From the NCBI RefSeq assembly GCF_047030795.1, contig NZ_JBKYIC010000001.1: a DNA stretch of 64,000 nt; one strand, 5' to 3'. This document shows, one piece after another, positions 50,155-59,964 of the stretch. The position numbers were made by a program, and so were the translations under genes. Under the pieces are notes generated by a model. That model searched no databases. It worked only from the letters and a program-made list of their open reading frames with translations, and was not told the origin of the DNA. Position 1 is the first letter of the stretch. Each line of letters opens with the position of its first letter. The stretch is from Frisingicoccus sp902471845 (GTDB lineage Bacteria > Bacillota > Clostridia > Lachnospirales > Lachnospiraceae).

Positions 50155-51684
50155 TTAAAGTGTCTCAACAAATCTCATAAAGGCTTCCCGGCCTTCTTCC
50201 GTACATTTATAAACACCGGCATCTTCCAGCACATGGGTAAAGACAATTCCCACTTCTTTTTGAAGAATTTCTCTGATATTCTCCCGGTCAATCCGCTCAT
50301 ACTTCGGAAGGAATTCAGCTACCCAGTCGGCGTGCTTCTCAATCCGTTCATCGGAAGCCACAGCCTTTCCTTCCAGAATATAATCTTCCAGAAGTTCCAG
50401 TTCCTCTTTTAATCGTGACGGGAGAACTGCAAGTCCCATGACTTCGATCAGGCCGATATTTTCTTTTTTTATGTGATGGTACTGTGCATGCGGGTGATAA
50501 ACCCCCAATGGATGCTCTTCCGTTGTTATATTATTTCTCAGTGTCAGATCCAGTTCAAAAAGCTCTCCTCGCTTCCGCGCGATCGGCGTAATGGTATTGT
50601 GGGGTTCCCCATCGGTCTCAGCAAAGATAAATGCCGCTTCGTCCGTATATTGCCGCCAGGCCTCAAGTACATGTACCGCAAGCTCGATCAGCCGTTTTTC
50701 GTCTTTATGACGAATCCGCAGTACGGATAAAGGCCATTTCACGATTCCGGCTTCCACATCCGCAAATTCCGGAATGGTCACCGTTTTTTCAATCGGCGCC
50801 TTTGCCATGGCAAAGGTGTAATTACCGCCCTGAAAATGGTCATGGCTTAAAATCGAGCCGCCAACAATGGGAAGATCCGCATTGGAGCCGATAAAATAAT
50901 GAGGGAACAGCTTTATGAAATCAAAAAGTTTCACAAAAGCCTCTCTATCTATCTTCATCGGCGTATGTTTCTGATTAAACACAATACAGTGTTCGTTATA
51001 ATAGACATAAGGTGAATATTGAAATCCCCACGGGCTGTCATTGATGGTAATTGGAATCACCCGATGATTTTCCCTTGCCGGATGATCCACCCTGCCTGCA
51101 TAACCTTCGTTCTCCGCACAGAGCTGGCACTTTGGATAGCTCACAGATTTCGCATTTTTTGCTGCCGCAATGGCTTTCGGATCCTTTTCCGGTTTGGACA
51201 GGTTAATGGTAATATCAATATCTCCGTAGTCACTTGTGACCACCCATTTCCTGTCTTTTTTAATCCGATAACGCCGGATGTAGTCACTGTCCTGACTGAG
51301 CCGGTAAAAATAATCCGTCGCATCTTCCGGGCTTTTTTCGTACCGTTCCCAGAATTCCTTCTGGACCTGGGCCGGACGGGGCATAAGACAGTTCATCAAT
51401 TTTGTGTCGAACAAGTCCCGATACACAATGCTGTCCGGAATAATTCCCCGCATCACAGCCTCATCCAGAAGGTCTTTAAGTATCGGCTCCAGCTCCGGCT
51501 TTTCATCCGCTGCCAACAGCCTGCTGCCGTCACCCGCGACGCAGCCATTTTCTTCCGGCGCCCGGTAATCATCTTCTTTAAAAAGTTCCAGAAGAAGATT
51601 AATCGTATAATTTTTCTCACATTTTGGCGTCAGCCCCGTATCGATACCGTACTGCACCAGTCTGTAAATCTTTTCACTTAACAT
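50155..51684 (-). CDS. galT: UDP-glucose--hexose-1-phosphate uridylyltransferase (Firmicute type)
   Basis: 509 residues, the size of the Firmicute GalT class, not the 350-residue proteobacterial form. YRLVQYGIDTGL, FWERYEKSPEDATDYFYRLS, PKCQLCAENEGYAGRVDHPA and IVGGSILSHDHFQGGNYTF are landmark segments; HPHAQYHHIKKENIGLIEVM is the C-terminal histidine-rich motif. It exchanges UMP between UDP-glucose and galactose 1-phosphate. galK lies just upstream. galE is not visible in the window. Confidence 0.96.
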   Translation of the reverse strand: MLSEKIYRLVQYGIDTGLTPKCEKNYTINLLLELFKEDDYRAPEENGCVAGDGSRLLAADEKPELEPILKDLLDEAVMRGIIPDSIVYRDLFDTKLMNCLMPRPAQVQKEFWERYEKSPEDATDYFYRLSQDSDYIRRYRIKKDRKWVVTSDYGDIDITINLSKPEKDPKAIAAAKNAKSVSYPKCQLCAENEGYAGRVDHPARENHRVIPITINDSPWGFQYSPYVYYNEHCIVFNQKHTPMKIDREAFVKLFDFIKLFPHYFIGSNADLPIVGGSILSHDHFQGGNYTFAMAKAPIEKTVTIPEFADVEAGIVKWPLSVLRIRHKDEKRLIELAVHVLEAWRQYTDEAAFIFAETDGEPHNTITPIARKRGELFELDLTLRNNITTEEHPLGVYHPHAQYHHIKKENIGLIEVMGLAVLPSRLKEELELLEDYILEGKAVASDERIEKHADWVAEFLPKYERIDRENIREILQKEVGIVFTHVLEDAGVYKCTEEGREAFMRFVETL

Positions 51685-51718
51685 ATCCGCATCCCCCGCA
51701 TCTGCTCAGACATCACAT

Positions 51719-52891
51719 TCATGAAAGCCGGTGAGCGCCTTCGCCCACATCAACAACATAAAACTCTGCCCTGTGGCCGGTCCGGGCCTGATAGCCTTCA
51801 CCAACCTTTTCTATAAAGTCATCCACCGCATCATTTTTCACAATGCTGACCGTACAGCCGCCGAAACCGCCGCCGGTCATACGGGAACCGATGACACCGG
51901 GTATCTGCCATGCCAGATCAACCAGAATATCTATTTCATCGCAGGAGACTTCGTAGTCATCCCGAAGCGATATATGGGAAGCATTCATATATTTGCCAAA
52001 GGCTTCCAGATCATTGGCCTTCAGAGCATTATAGGCTTTAATAGTCCTCTGATTCTCATACACCGCATGTTTTGCCCGTTTCCGGCATACCGGGTCTTTA
52101 ATGGCCATCTTATGTTCTTCAAATGCTTCCTCAGTCAGATCACCGAGAGTCTCAATATGGACGACCTTCTGTAAATCCTTTAATGCCTGTTCGCTTTCGT
52201 TTCTGCGGTCATTGTAAGCAGAACCGACGAGGCTGTGCTTTACCTTACTGTTCGTAATGACAATCCGTGCATCCGGCAGTACCACCGGAGCATATTCAAA
52301 TTCCAATGTGCTGGTGTCCAAAAAGATTGCCGAATCTTTTTTACCCATGGCACTGGCAAATTGATCCATAATCCCGCAGTTCATACCATTAAAATGATTC
52401 TCTGCATACTGTCCGATAACCGCCAGTTCCTGTCCGCTCAGACTTTCGATTCCATGAATGTCTTTCAGCATCCATCCGGTCAGAACTTCCAGCGAAGCTG
52501 ATGATGACAGGCCGGAACCATTCGGTATATCGCCATAAACAAGAAAGTCCACACCCCATGGGAGTTTATGGCCGCGCGCTTCAAATGCCCACATAACACC
52601 CTTCGGGTAGTTGGTCCATCCGGCTTCTTCGGCCGGCTTTAAATCCTCCAGAGAAGATTCAATAACTCCGTCTTCCGGAAAATTCATTGAATAAAAGCGA
52701 AGCTTTTTATCTTCTCTCTTACGAGCTAACCCGTAGGTTCCGATCGTCAGCGCACATGGAAAAACGTGTCCGCCGTTGTAATCCGTATGTTCCCCGATCA
52801 GATTCACCCTTCCCGGTGCAAAATAAGCTCTGATCTCGCCGCCGGCGCCGAATAATTCTTCAAACGTTTCATTTAATGCTTTTTTCATCAT
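51719..52891 (-). CDS. galK: Galactokinase
   Basis: About 390 residues. GRVNLIGEHTDYNGGHVFP (GHMP sugar site), PNGSGLSSSASLEVL (ATP loop) and MTGGGFGGCTVSIV (motif 3) are complete. It phosphorylates galactose freed by the alpha-galactosidase. The ATG at 52891 overlaps the stop of the preceding glucosidase gene (TGATG); the next in-frame ATG at 52888 has better spacing from GGAGG, so the true start is one of the two. Confidence 0.96.
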   Translation of the reverse strand: MMKKALNETFEELFGAGGEIRAYFAPGRVNLIGEHTDYNGGHVFPCALTIGTYGLARKREDKKLRFYSMNFPEDGVIESSLEDLKPAEEAGWTNYPKGVMWAFEARGHKLPWGVDFLVYGDIPNGSGLSSSASLEVLTGWMLKDIHGIESLSGQELAVIGQYAENHFNGMNCGIMDQFASAMGKKDSAIFLDTSTLEFEYAPVVLPDARIVITNSKVKHSLVGSAYNDRRNESEQALKDLQKVVHIETLGDLTEEAFEEHKMAIKDPVCRKRAKHAVYENQRTIKAYNALKANDLEAFGKYMNASHISLRDDYEVSCDEIDILVDLAWQIPGVIGSRMTGGGFGGCTVSIVKNDAVDDFIEKVGEGYQARTGHRAEFYVVDVGEGAHRLS

Positions 52892-54528
52892 CAAGCCTCC
52901 ATATGTGAAATATACATTCTTGCTTCATATGGCCGGAAAATCTCCGGTCTTTCAATCGAATCATAATTTCCGATCAAAAGCTCCATATTCTCCCAGTCTG
53001 TTTCTAACGGGTACTCCAGAGTACATCCGAAAAAATTACAAATCACAAGAAGCTTACGGAATGCATTTTCCCGCTGGTAGGCAAAGAAATTTTCATCGTC
53101 CTCCAGCAGCATCCGAAATGTACCATCGACAAACACATCCCAGGTCTTACGGAGCCGGATCAGCTTCTTATAGCAGGCAAATACGGAATTCTCATCATGA
53201 AGCTGGCTTGCCGCATTGATTTCTTTATAATTCGGATTCACCCGAAGCCACGGTATTCCCTGTGTAAAACCTGCATTTTCTGAAGCATCCCACTGCATCG
53301 GTGTCCGTGCATTATCCCGGCCTTTTGCATGAATCGAGGCGATAATATCTGCCTCGTCATAACCTTTGTGCAGCCGCTCCCGGTACATATTTCGTGTTTC
53401 AATATCTCTGTAATCCTCAATGGCATAAAGAGCATTCGTCATTCCCAGTTCTTCGCCCTGATAGATATAAGGTGTTCCCTGCATTCCATGCAGCAGGATA
53501 GCCAGCATCTTTGCCGATTCCACCCGGTATTCCCCATCATTTCCCCATCGGGATACGATACGGGGCAGGTCGTGATTGTTCCAGAAAAGACTGTTCCAGC
53601 CGCGGCCGGACAATTCCATCTGCCATCGATTCAATATTTCTTTTAATTTCAGGAAAGGCAATGGCGCCAAATCCCATTTCTCTTTCCCTTCTTCCTGGTC
53701 CAGTACGATATGCTCAAACTGAAAGACCATGGAAAATTCACTGTCATCCGGATTGCTGTACAGCTTTGCCAGCTCCGGTGTGGCGCCCCAGGCCTCGCCG
53801 ACCGTGATCAAATCCTTTCCCCGGAAAACTTCTCTGCTCATTTCCCGGATAAATTCATGGAGTCTCGGCCCATTGGCCGTAATCCCCTTGTCCGGTTCCT
53901 TCGCTATCTGATCAATAACATCCAGGCGAAAACCGCCTGCCCCTTTTTTTATCCACCAGTCGATCATATTATAAATTTCCCGGCGTACTTTTGGATTCTC
54001 CCAGTTTAAATCCGGCTGTTTAACAGAAAACTGATGAAAATAATACTGCTTTATCTCAGGAACCCATTCCCAGGCAGAGCCTCCGAAACAGGCCCGCATC
54101 TCATTTGGCGGACAGCCTTCCTCTCCATCCCTCCAGATATAGTAATCATGGTAAGGATTTTCCCGGCTTTTTCTCGCTTCCTGAAACCAGCGGTGTTCAT
54201 CCGAAGAATGATTCAGTACCAGATCCATAATAATACGGATATGATGTTTTTTTGCTTCCTGAATCAAACGTTCCATATCTTCTATGCTGCCAAACATAGG
54301 ATCGATATCCTGATAATCGGAAATATCATAACCATTATCATCCTGAGGCGACTTGCATACCGGCGACAGCCAGATCGCATCAATCCCCAGATTTTCCAGA
54401 TAATCCAGCCGACAAATGATACCGTTCAGATCGCCGATACCATCGCCGTTGCTATCCTGAAAGCTTCGTGGATATATCTGATAGATAACTGCTTTTTTCC
54501 ACCATTTTTCATCATTTACCTGTTTCAT
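52891..54528 (-). CDS. Oligo-1,6-glucosidase / dextran glucosidase (GH13_31)
   Basis: 545 residues. VIYQIYPRSFQDSNGDGIGD, MDLVLNHSSDEHRWF, nucleophile Asp203 in FRLDVIDQIAK, acid/base Glu245 in TVGEAWG, and FWNNHDLPR. Val204 after the nucleophile is the residue known to favour alpha-1,6 bonds in this subfamily, so isomaltose or isomalto-oligosaccharides are likelier substrates than maltose. Cytoplasmic. It starts six bases after the alpha-galactosidase gene; ribosome site GTGGGG is weak, suggesting coupling. Confidence 0.9.
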   Translation of the reverse strand: MKQVNDEKWWKKAVIYQIYPRSFQDSNGDGIGDLNGIICRLDYLENLGIDAIWLSPVCKSPQDDNGYDISDYQDIDPMFGSIEDMERLIQEAKKHHIRIIMDLVLNHSSDEHRWFQEARKSRENPYHDYYIWRDGEEGCPPNEMRACFGGSAWEWVPEIKQYYFHQFSVKQPDLNWENPKVRREIYNMIDWWIKKGAGGFRLDVIDQIAKEPDKGITANGPRLHEFIREMSREVFRGKDLITVGEAWGATPELAKLYSNPDDSEFSMVFQFEHIVLDQEEGKEKWDLAPLPFLKLKEILNRWQMELSGRGWNSLFWNNHDLPRIVSRWGNDGEYRVESAKMLAILLHGMQGTPYIYQGEELGMTNALYAIEDYRDIETRNMYRERLHKGYDEADIIASIHAKGRDNARTPMQWDASENAGFTQGIPWLRVNPNYKEINAASQLHDENSVFACYKKLIRLRKTWDVFVDGTFRMLLEDDENFFAYQRENAFRKLLVICNFFGCTLEYPLETDWENMELLIGNYDSIERPEIFRPYEARMYISHMEA

Positions 54529-54534
54529 CAAAAA

Positions 54535-56718
54535 CTACCCCACGATTTTAAAATAGTATTGATATGCCTGATATTCTCCGCCTTTGAGAGGTAATGGAAT
54601 ACCTATTTCTCTCAGAGCATCTGCATCATAGATACATCCGCTTTCCTGCTCCTGATAGCTTCTTCCACTTTTCAGGCCCTTTAACCGTACATAATTGGCT
54701 GTCATATTGCCATGGATTTCCAGCATGACGACGCTGACCAGCGCCTCTGTGCCGTCTTCAGATACAAATTCCCAGGCAGCCAATGTATCCTCAAAAGGAT
54801 TACTCAATCGATAATAAAGGCCATTTTGAATCAGCGGTGCATAGCTGCGGTATTTCTGAACCTGCTCTTTGACGATTTCTTTCTCCGCCTCAGACAGATT
54901 TCCAAGATTCATTTCATAACCAAATACACCGGCCATGGCCACAACACCACGGGTCTCCAAAGATGTGATCCGTCCCGTCTGTTCATTCGGAACCACCGAA
55001 ACGTGGGAGCCAACCGCCCCCGCCGGATAACCGAAAGAAGTTCCGTACTGAATTCTTATCCGGTCCAGGGCATCCGTATTGTCACTGCACCAGATCTGAG
55101 GTGTGTAATAAAGCATTCCCGCATCGAACCGGCCGCCGCCGCCGCTGCATCCTTCGATGAGCAGATTCGGATACCGGGCCATCAGTCGTTCAAGGAAATC
55201 ATATAAACCAAGCATATAATCATAGGCGATTCTTCCCTGTTCCCCTGCAACAACCGAGTACATATCTGTCATGCTCCGGTTCATATCCCACTTGACATAC
55301 TCGATATTTCCCTGATCCAGTACATTGCACATCTGATCAAAGACTGCATCCACAACTTCTTTTCTTGTGAAATCCAGAATCAACTGATTGCGTCCCAGAA
55401 TCGGTTTTCTTCCTGGTGTATGGAGCGCCCAGTCCGGATGCTCCCGATACAGGTCACTGTCCTCATTGACACATTCCGGTTCAAACCAGATTCCGAATTT
55501 CATTCCGAGTCCATTGATCTTTTCTATAAAATCTTTTAAAGGTTCTCCTAACTTCTCTTCATTGACAACCCAGTCACCCAGGCTGCTGTTATCATCATTT
55601 CGTTTTCCGAACCATCCGTCATCCATCACCAGCATTTCAATACCAAGCTCTGCTGCATGGACTGCCAGGTCATAAAGCATCTTGCCGTCGAAATTAAAGT
55701 ACGCGGCCTCCCAACTATTTACAAGAATCGGCCGTGCCGTTTCTTTATATTTGCCCCGGCATAAATGTTTCCGATAGCAACGGTGAAGATTCTGGGACAG
55801 TTTTCCAAGTCCCTGATTGCTGTAGGTAAGCACCGTTTCCGGCACAAGGAAAATCTCTCCCGTATCCAACGGATAGGCAAACTGTTCTTCCTGCAATCCC
55901 AGGAGGACTCTTGTCTGATTGTACTGGTCCACCTCCGCTTCGCCCTGGAAGCTTCCGCTGTAAACGAAAGCCAGGCCGTAGCAGCCGCCAAAATCTTCAT
56001 TTGTATCCGGCCGGGCCAGAATCATCAATGGATTATACTGATGACTGGAAGTTCCCCGGCGGCTTCCGATCTTGAATGAACCATGGGTCACAGGTCTTCG
56101 CTGGAAATTCCGTTCCATCGCATGACGTCCGTAAAAACTAATGAGATCAAAATTACCTGTCACAAAATCCAGACAGGCGCTCTGGACTTTTTCCAGATAC
56201 ATAGTTCCCTCTCCGGCATTCACGATCCGGGCGCTCCGTGTAATCACATCGCACCCCGGCAGTACACCGTATAAAAGAACTACCTGAAGCTTTGTCACTG
56301 AATCTTCCAGAAGAATTTCCAGTGTCTCCGCTTCTGTTTCGTCGGCATACACTGCTGGCAATCCTTTTATCCCATATTTCCCCTTTTTCACTTCATAGCT
56401 CTTATACCGCAGATCACAGCCATAAGAACCATCTACATTTTTTACAGATATGGCAGGACTACGAAAATCGCCATTTCCCTGACACGGAAATTCCTGAGGC
56501 AGGGCATCCATCGAATAGGTTCTGTCCGGTCCGACATCGTATGGAATTCCGGAAAAACCCCGGTCTGCATAAGTCAACACATATTCCATCGTGCCTTCCG
56601 TTCTTCTTCCGTAGTAAAGATGCAATAAAAATCCATATTTGTCCACCTGCATCTGATAAGTTGAATTGTCTGTATGAAGCGTAAAAATGTTCTTGTTATT
56701 GTCAAAAAGTATCGCCAT
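54535..56718 (-). CDS. Alpha-galactosidase (GH36)
   Basis: 727 residues, standard for intracellular GH36. Segments MDDGWFGKRNDDNSSLGDW, GIWFEPECVNEDSDLYREHP, EYVKWDMNRSMTDMYS (nucleophile Asp, about 478) and IWCSDNTDALDR (acid/base Asp, about 548) are diagnostic. It removes galactose from melibiose, raffinose and stachyose. No signal peptide. First enzyme gene after the transporter genes; start behind GAAGGAG. Confidence 0.96.
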   Translation of the reverse strand: MAILFDNNKNIFTLHTDNSTYQMQVDKYGFLLHLYYGRRTEGTMEYVLTYADRGFSGIPYDVGPDRTYSMDALPQEFPCQGNGDFRSPAISVKNVDGSYGCDLRYKSYEVKKGKYGIKGLPAVYADETEAETLEILLEDSVTKLQVVLLYGVLPGCDVITRSARIVNAGEGTMYLEKVQSACLDFVTGNFDLISFYGRHAMERNFQRRPVTHGSFKIGSRRGTSSHQYNPLMILARPDTNEDFGGCYGLAFVYSGSFQGEAEVDQYNQTRVLLGLQEEQFAYPLDTGEIFLVPETVLTYSNQGLGKLSQNLHRCYRKHLCRGKYKETARPILVNSWEAAYFNFDGKMLYDLAVHAAELGIEMLVMDDGWFGKRNDDNSSLGDWVVNEEKLGEPLKDFIEKINGLGMKFGIWFEPECVNEDSDLYREHPDWALHTPGRKPILGRNQLILDFTRKEVVDAVFDQMCNVLDQGNIEYVKWDMNRSMTDMYSVVAGEQGRIAYDYMLGLYDFLERLMARYPNLLIEGCSGGGGRFDAGMLYYTPQIWCSDNTDALDRIRIQYGTSFGYPAGAVGSHVSVVPNEQTGRITSLETRGVVAMAGVFGYEMNLGNLSEAEKEIVKEQVQKYRSYAPLIQNGLYYRLSNPFEDTLAAWEFVSEDGTEALVSVVMLEIHGNMTANYVRLKGLKSGRSYQEQESGCIYDADALREIGIPLPLKGGEYQAYQYYFKIVG

Positions 56719-56734
56719 GTTGCCACTCCTTCTA

Positions 56735-57571
56735 TTATTTTACAGCACCGTTTACGACGCCGTTCAAAATCTGTTTCTGACAAATCAGGTAGAAAATCAG
56801 CAACGGCAGCAATGCTAACAGGTAAGAAGCAAATGCCAGATTGTAGTTTGCTCCGAACTGGGTCTGGAATGTCATCTGGGCCAGCGGTAATGTAGTCATT
56901 CCGCTTCCGGACATGATAACCAATGGGGTCATAACGTCATTCCATGTTCCCAAAGCTGTCAATACGGCAACGGTCGCATGCATCGGTTTCATGATTGGGA
57001 AGATAATGCTCCAGTAAGTCTTCCATGTACTTGCGCCGTCTACTCTTGCTGCTTCTTCCAGCGCCACCGGAATATTTGTCAGATATCCTGAATATAATAA
57101 CACGTTCATCGGCATATAGAATACCACATAACAGATGATTACACCAACAATATTTGCTATTCCCAACTGGGCCGTCTGTTTTACCAGAGGCATCATCAAA
57201 ATGGCAAATGGTACGAACATACCGCTGACGATGAATAAGTATACGAATTTATAAAATTTGCTTTTTGCTTTGTTACGGCCAATGGCATATCCGATCAGGG
57301 AATGAACCACAATGGAAATCACCACGGTAACTCCTGTAACGAGTACACTGTTAAGTAATGAACGCCAGAAGTCCGTTACCCGCATTGCCTCGGCGAAATT
57401 GTCCAGGCTCCAGCTCTTTGGAAGAGATAAGATTCCTGAAATACTGTTCGTCATTTCACTCGGCTGTTTAAAGGCAATGACAACGGTCATATACAGAGGA
57501 AATATAATTGTGATCAATCCAAGGATCAACAGTATGGTTACCGGCCAGTTTACATCACTTTTTCTTCTCAT
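56735..57571 (-). CDS. Sugar ABC transporter permease (MsmG/RafG-like)
   Basis: 278 residues with six membrane helices. The family loop EEAARVDGASTWKTYWSIIF, which contacts the ATPase, and ALEEAARVDG are clear. CUT1-type importer partner of the upstream permease; the start ATG overlaps its stop (TAATG). Probable substrates are raffinose-family sugars, judged by the operon. Confidence 0.93.
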   Translation of the reverse strand: MRRKSDVNWPVTILLILGLITIIFPLYMTVVIAFKQPSEMTNSISGILSLPKSWSLDNFAEAMRVTDFWRSLLNSVLVTGVTVVISIVVHSLIGYAIGRNKAKSKFYKFVYLFIVSGMFVPFAILMMPLVKQTAQLGIANIVGVIICYVVFYMPMNVLLYSGYLTNIPVALEEAARVDGASTWKTYWSIIFPIMKPMHATVAVLTALGTWNDVMTPLVIMSGSGMTTLPLAQMTFQTQFGANYNLAFASYLLALLPLLIFYLICQKQILNGVVNGAVK

Positions 57572-58446
57572 TATAACTGTTCCTCCTTTTTACCTGTAAT
57601 CGTCATCTGTGCCACAGAAATTATAACAATCATGATAAAGAAGATGACGGCGTTCGCACTCTGGAAACCAAACTGTCCGCCAGCCATACCATTGTTATAA
57701 ATCAAATAGGAAATGGATTCTGTACTCTGAGCCGGACCACCCTTTGTCAATGCGACGATCTGATCAAATACCATCAGGAAATTCTTCATACAAAGTACCA
57801 TGTTGATACTGAAAAATGGAAGAATCAACGGGAAGGTCAGTTTCTTGAATTTAATCCATCCGGAAGCGCCATCGATGGCTCCGGCTTCATAAACATCCTC
57901 CGGTACAGTCTGCAGACCGGAAATATAAATGATTGTGTTCATTGCGATGGACTGCCATGCACATACGATCACGATGCCCACCCAGGCCCATTTTGTACTG
58001 GCCAGTATACTCGTTCCGTCGCCGCCAAGCATCTGCATAAAAGCCGGTAAAATATAGGCAAAGAAATAGTTGAAAATGTAACCAACAACCAATGCTCCCA
58101 AAATCTGAGGAATAAAGTAAAATCCTCTCAAAGCACTCTTAAATTTAATTTTGCTGTTCAGTCCAAGGGCCAGAACCAGACTGATGACGTTGACAACAAT
58201 TGTTGTTACAACGGCCAGCTTAATTGTGAACAGATAGGATTTTCCGACACGGGCATCCTGGAACAGATCAATATAATTCCGTAAGCCTACCCAGTCATAA
58301 CTTCCGTATCCTTTATAGTTCGTGAAACTGTAGATAAAACCTCTGATCAACGGTATCGTATTAAAGCCAATAAACAGTAAAAGTATCGGGATTGTCATCA
58401 GCAAAAACGTCCGTTTTGTTTCGTTCATTTTTTTCTTATCATTCAT
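57571..58446 (-). CDS. Sugar ABC transporter permease (MsmF/RafF-like)
   Basis: 291 residues from the ATG at 58446, behind GGAGAGG; an ATG at 58488 would overlap the binding-protein gene. Six or more helices; EDVYEAGAIDGASGWIKFKK is the ATPase-contact loop. Forms the CUT1 channel with the next gene product. Confidence 0.92.
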   Translation of the reverse strand: MNDKKKMNETKRTFLLMTIPILLLFIGFNTIPLIRGFIYSFTNYKGYGSYDWVGLRNYIDLFQDARVGKSYLFTIKLAVVTTIVVNVISLVLALGLNSKIKFKSALRGFYFIPQILGALVVGYIFNYFFAYILPAFMQMLGGDGTSILASTKWAWVGIVIVCAWQSIAMNTIIYISGLQTVPEDVYEAGAIDGASGWIKFKKLTFPLILPFFSINMVLCMKNFLMVFDQIVALTKGGPAQSTESISYLIYNNGMAGGQFGFQSANAVIFFIMIVIISVAQMTITGKKEEQL

Positions 58447-58465
58447 TGTTCCCTCTCCTCTCCGA

Positions 58466-59749
58466 TCATTCTCCGTGTTCGGCTTCATAATCTTTTACCA
58501 TCTGAATGATATCTCGATTATACCGCACCCAGTCTTTATCAAATTTTGCCAGGAAGGCGTCTACATCCTGTTCGATCAGCAAGGTCTGAATCTGTGCATC
58601 CACAGCCATTTCTGATGGATAATAATGATCCTGATAGTCTGTCATTTTACCCTCTGTAATGTATTCCCGCATACCGTCAACTTCCGGTGCAAGTTCAAAT
58701 TCTTCATCCTTACATGGAACCGCATTCTGGTTATCCAGATAAGCCTGTACATTGTCATGTTCTAATAAGAAATCCAGCACTTCATAAGCAGCTTCTTTAT
58801 TTTTGCACTCGCTTGTTACACAAAACTGTAAATCCACACCTGAGTTCAATACATTATCTTCTTTGTTATTACTTCCCGGCATAACAAAGGAATCAATATT
58901 CATGTCCGGATTCACGGATTTAATCTGAGGAACCGCATAACTTCCGATGGTATACATGGCCGATTCCCCGCGGGCAAAGGCCGTACATGCATCGTTGTAT
59001 CCATAGGCAAAAGGTCCGTCCTCACCATACTTGAGAAGTTCCATCGTCTTTTCAGCAACTTCCCTGTAAGCATCCGTAAATGTTGCCTCACCCCGATTGA
59101 CCTGTTTGCATATATCCGCATCGGCCAGGTCTACAGCCAACGCATTCCATGGAGCCAGACAGGTCCATGTATCCTTAAGACCGAAATAAAATGGAAGGAT
59201 ACCCTCGCTCTGAATCTCTTCACAAAGTGCAATGAGTTCATCCCATGTCTCCGGGATTTCCCATCCATGCTCTTTAAACATATCCCGGTTGTAAAGAATT
59301 CCGGCCGCATTTGCCGCATAAGGCACACCGTAGGTTCCCTCCACAGGAACAAATTCCAATCCCTCCAGAATATCTACATAGGAGGATTTAATTGTGGAAA
59401 GTCCCTCATAATCCGAAATATCCATCAATATCTCTGCATCAACAAAATAAGAATAGTTAATGTCTCCCCCTATACCGATGATGTCCGGATAATCTTCCCT
59501 TGTAAACCGGGTTTTTAAAATGGTCATGGCATCATTTGGAGATTCGATCTTTAACTGAATATCATCGTGAGTTGCGTTAAATTCTTCCTCCAATTGTTCA
59601 AATACAGCCACCGCCTCCGGTTTGTAGTGAACCAATTCAATGACGGTCTTCCCATCTGCCGTTTTGCCATTATCGCCGCAGCCTGTCAGCAGCGCCGATG
59701 CCGTCATCGCAGCAATCAGAAGGACACTTAATTGCTTCTTTCTTCTCAT
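58466..59749 (-). CDS. Sugar-binding lipoprotein of the ABC importer
   Basis: 427 residues. The lipoprotein signal ends at LLTGC, so the protein is tethered outside the membrane. The mature part has the family 1 binding-protein pattern: TRFTREDYPDIIGIGG, GVPYAANAAGILYNRDMFKE, IPETWDELIALCEEI and AFARGESAMYTIGSYAVPQI. First gene of the sugar operon, with a promoter and possible AraC sites upstream; high expression is expected. Likely ligand: raffinose, melibiose or related galactosides. Confidence 0.94.
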   Translation of the reverse strand: MRRKKQLSVLLIAAMTASALLTGCGDNGKTADGKTVIELVHYKPEAVAVFEQLEEEFNATHDDIQLKIESPNDAMTILKTRFTREDYPDIIGIGGDINYSYFVDAEILMDISDYEGLSTIKSSYVDILEGLEFVPVEGTYGVPYAANAAGILYNRDMFKEHGWEIPETWDELIALCEEIQSEGILPFYFGLKDTWTCLAPWNALAVDLADADICKQVNRGEATFTDAYREVAEKTMELLKYGEDGPFAYGYNDACTAFARGESAMYTIGSYAVPQIKSVNPDMNIDSFVMPGSNNKEDNVLNSGVDLQFCVTSECKNKEAAYEVLDFLLEHDNVQAYLDNQNAVPCKDEEFELAPEVDGMREYITEGKMTDYQDHYYPSEMAVDAQIQTLLIEQDVDAFLAKFDKDWVRYNRDIIQMVKDYEAEHGE

Positions 59750-59794
59750 TTCTCCCTCTCTCCTTTTACGAAAAAGCTGTTTATTTGTGCTAAT

Positions 59795-59823
59795 TTAATA
59801 TTAACATGCCAATATGCGTCTAA
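59795..59823 (-). promoter_or_regulatory. Promoter of the sugar operon
   Basis: Minus-strand TTAGAC (59818-59823), 17-base spacer, TATTAA (59795-59800), about 45 bases before the binding-protein gene. Confidence 0.65.
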
Positions 59824-59826
59824 TAA

Positions 59827-59863
59827 ATGGCACCTTTTTGGGTGTTATATACCTTTATGCCAT
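59827..59863. promoter_or_regulatory. Putative AraC-type operator
   Basis: Direct repeats CACCTTTTTG (59831-59840) and TACCTTTATG (59850-59859), offset by 19 bases, lie just upstream of the operon's -35 box. ATGGCA (59827-59832) and TGCCAT (59858-59863) bracket them as an inverted repeat. This position suits activation by the divergent AraC regulator. Confidence 0.55.
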
Positions 59864-59964
59864 TTTTCTTTTATTCACTTGAAGTCATCTAGCATTTTGG
59901 TATATTTCGGGTTATAATTATAAAAAGACCCTTTTTTTCACCTGTTTTGTAAAGGAGATAAACT

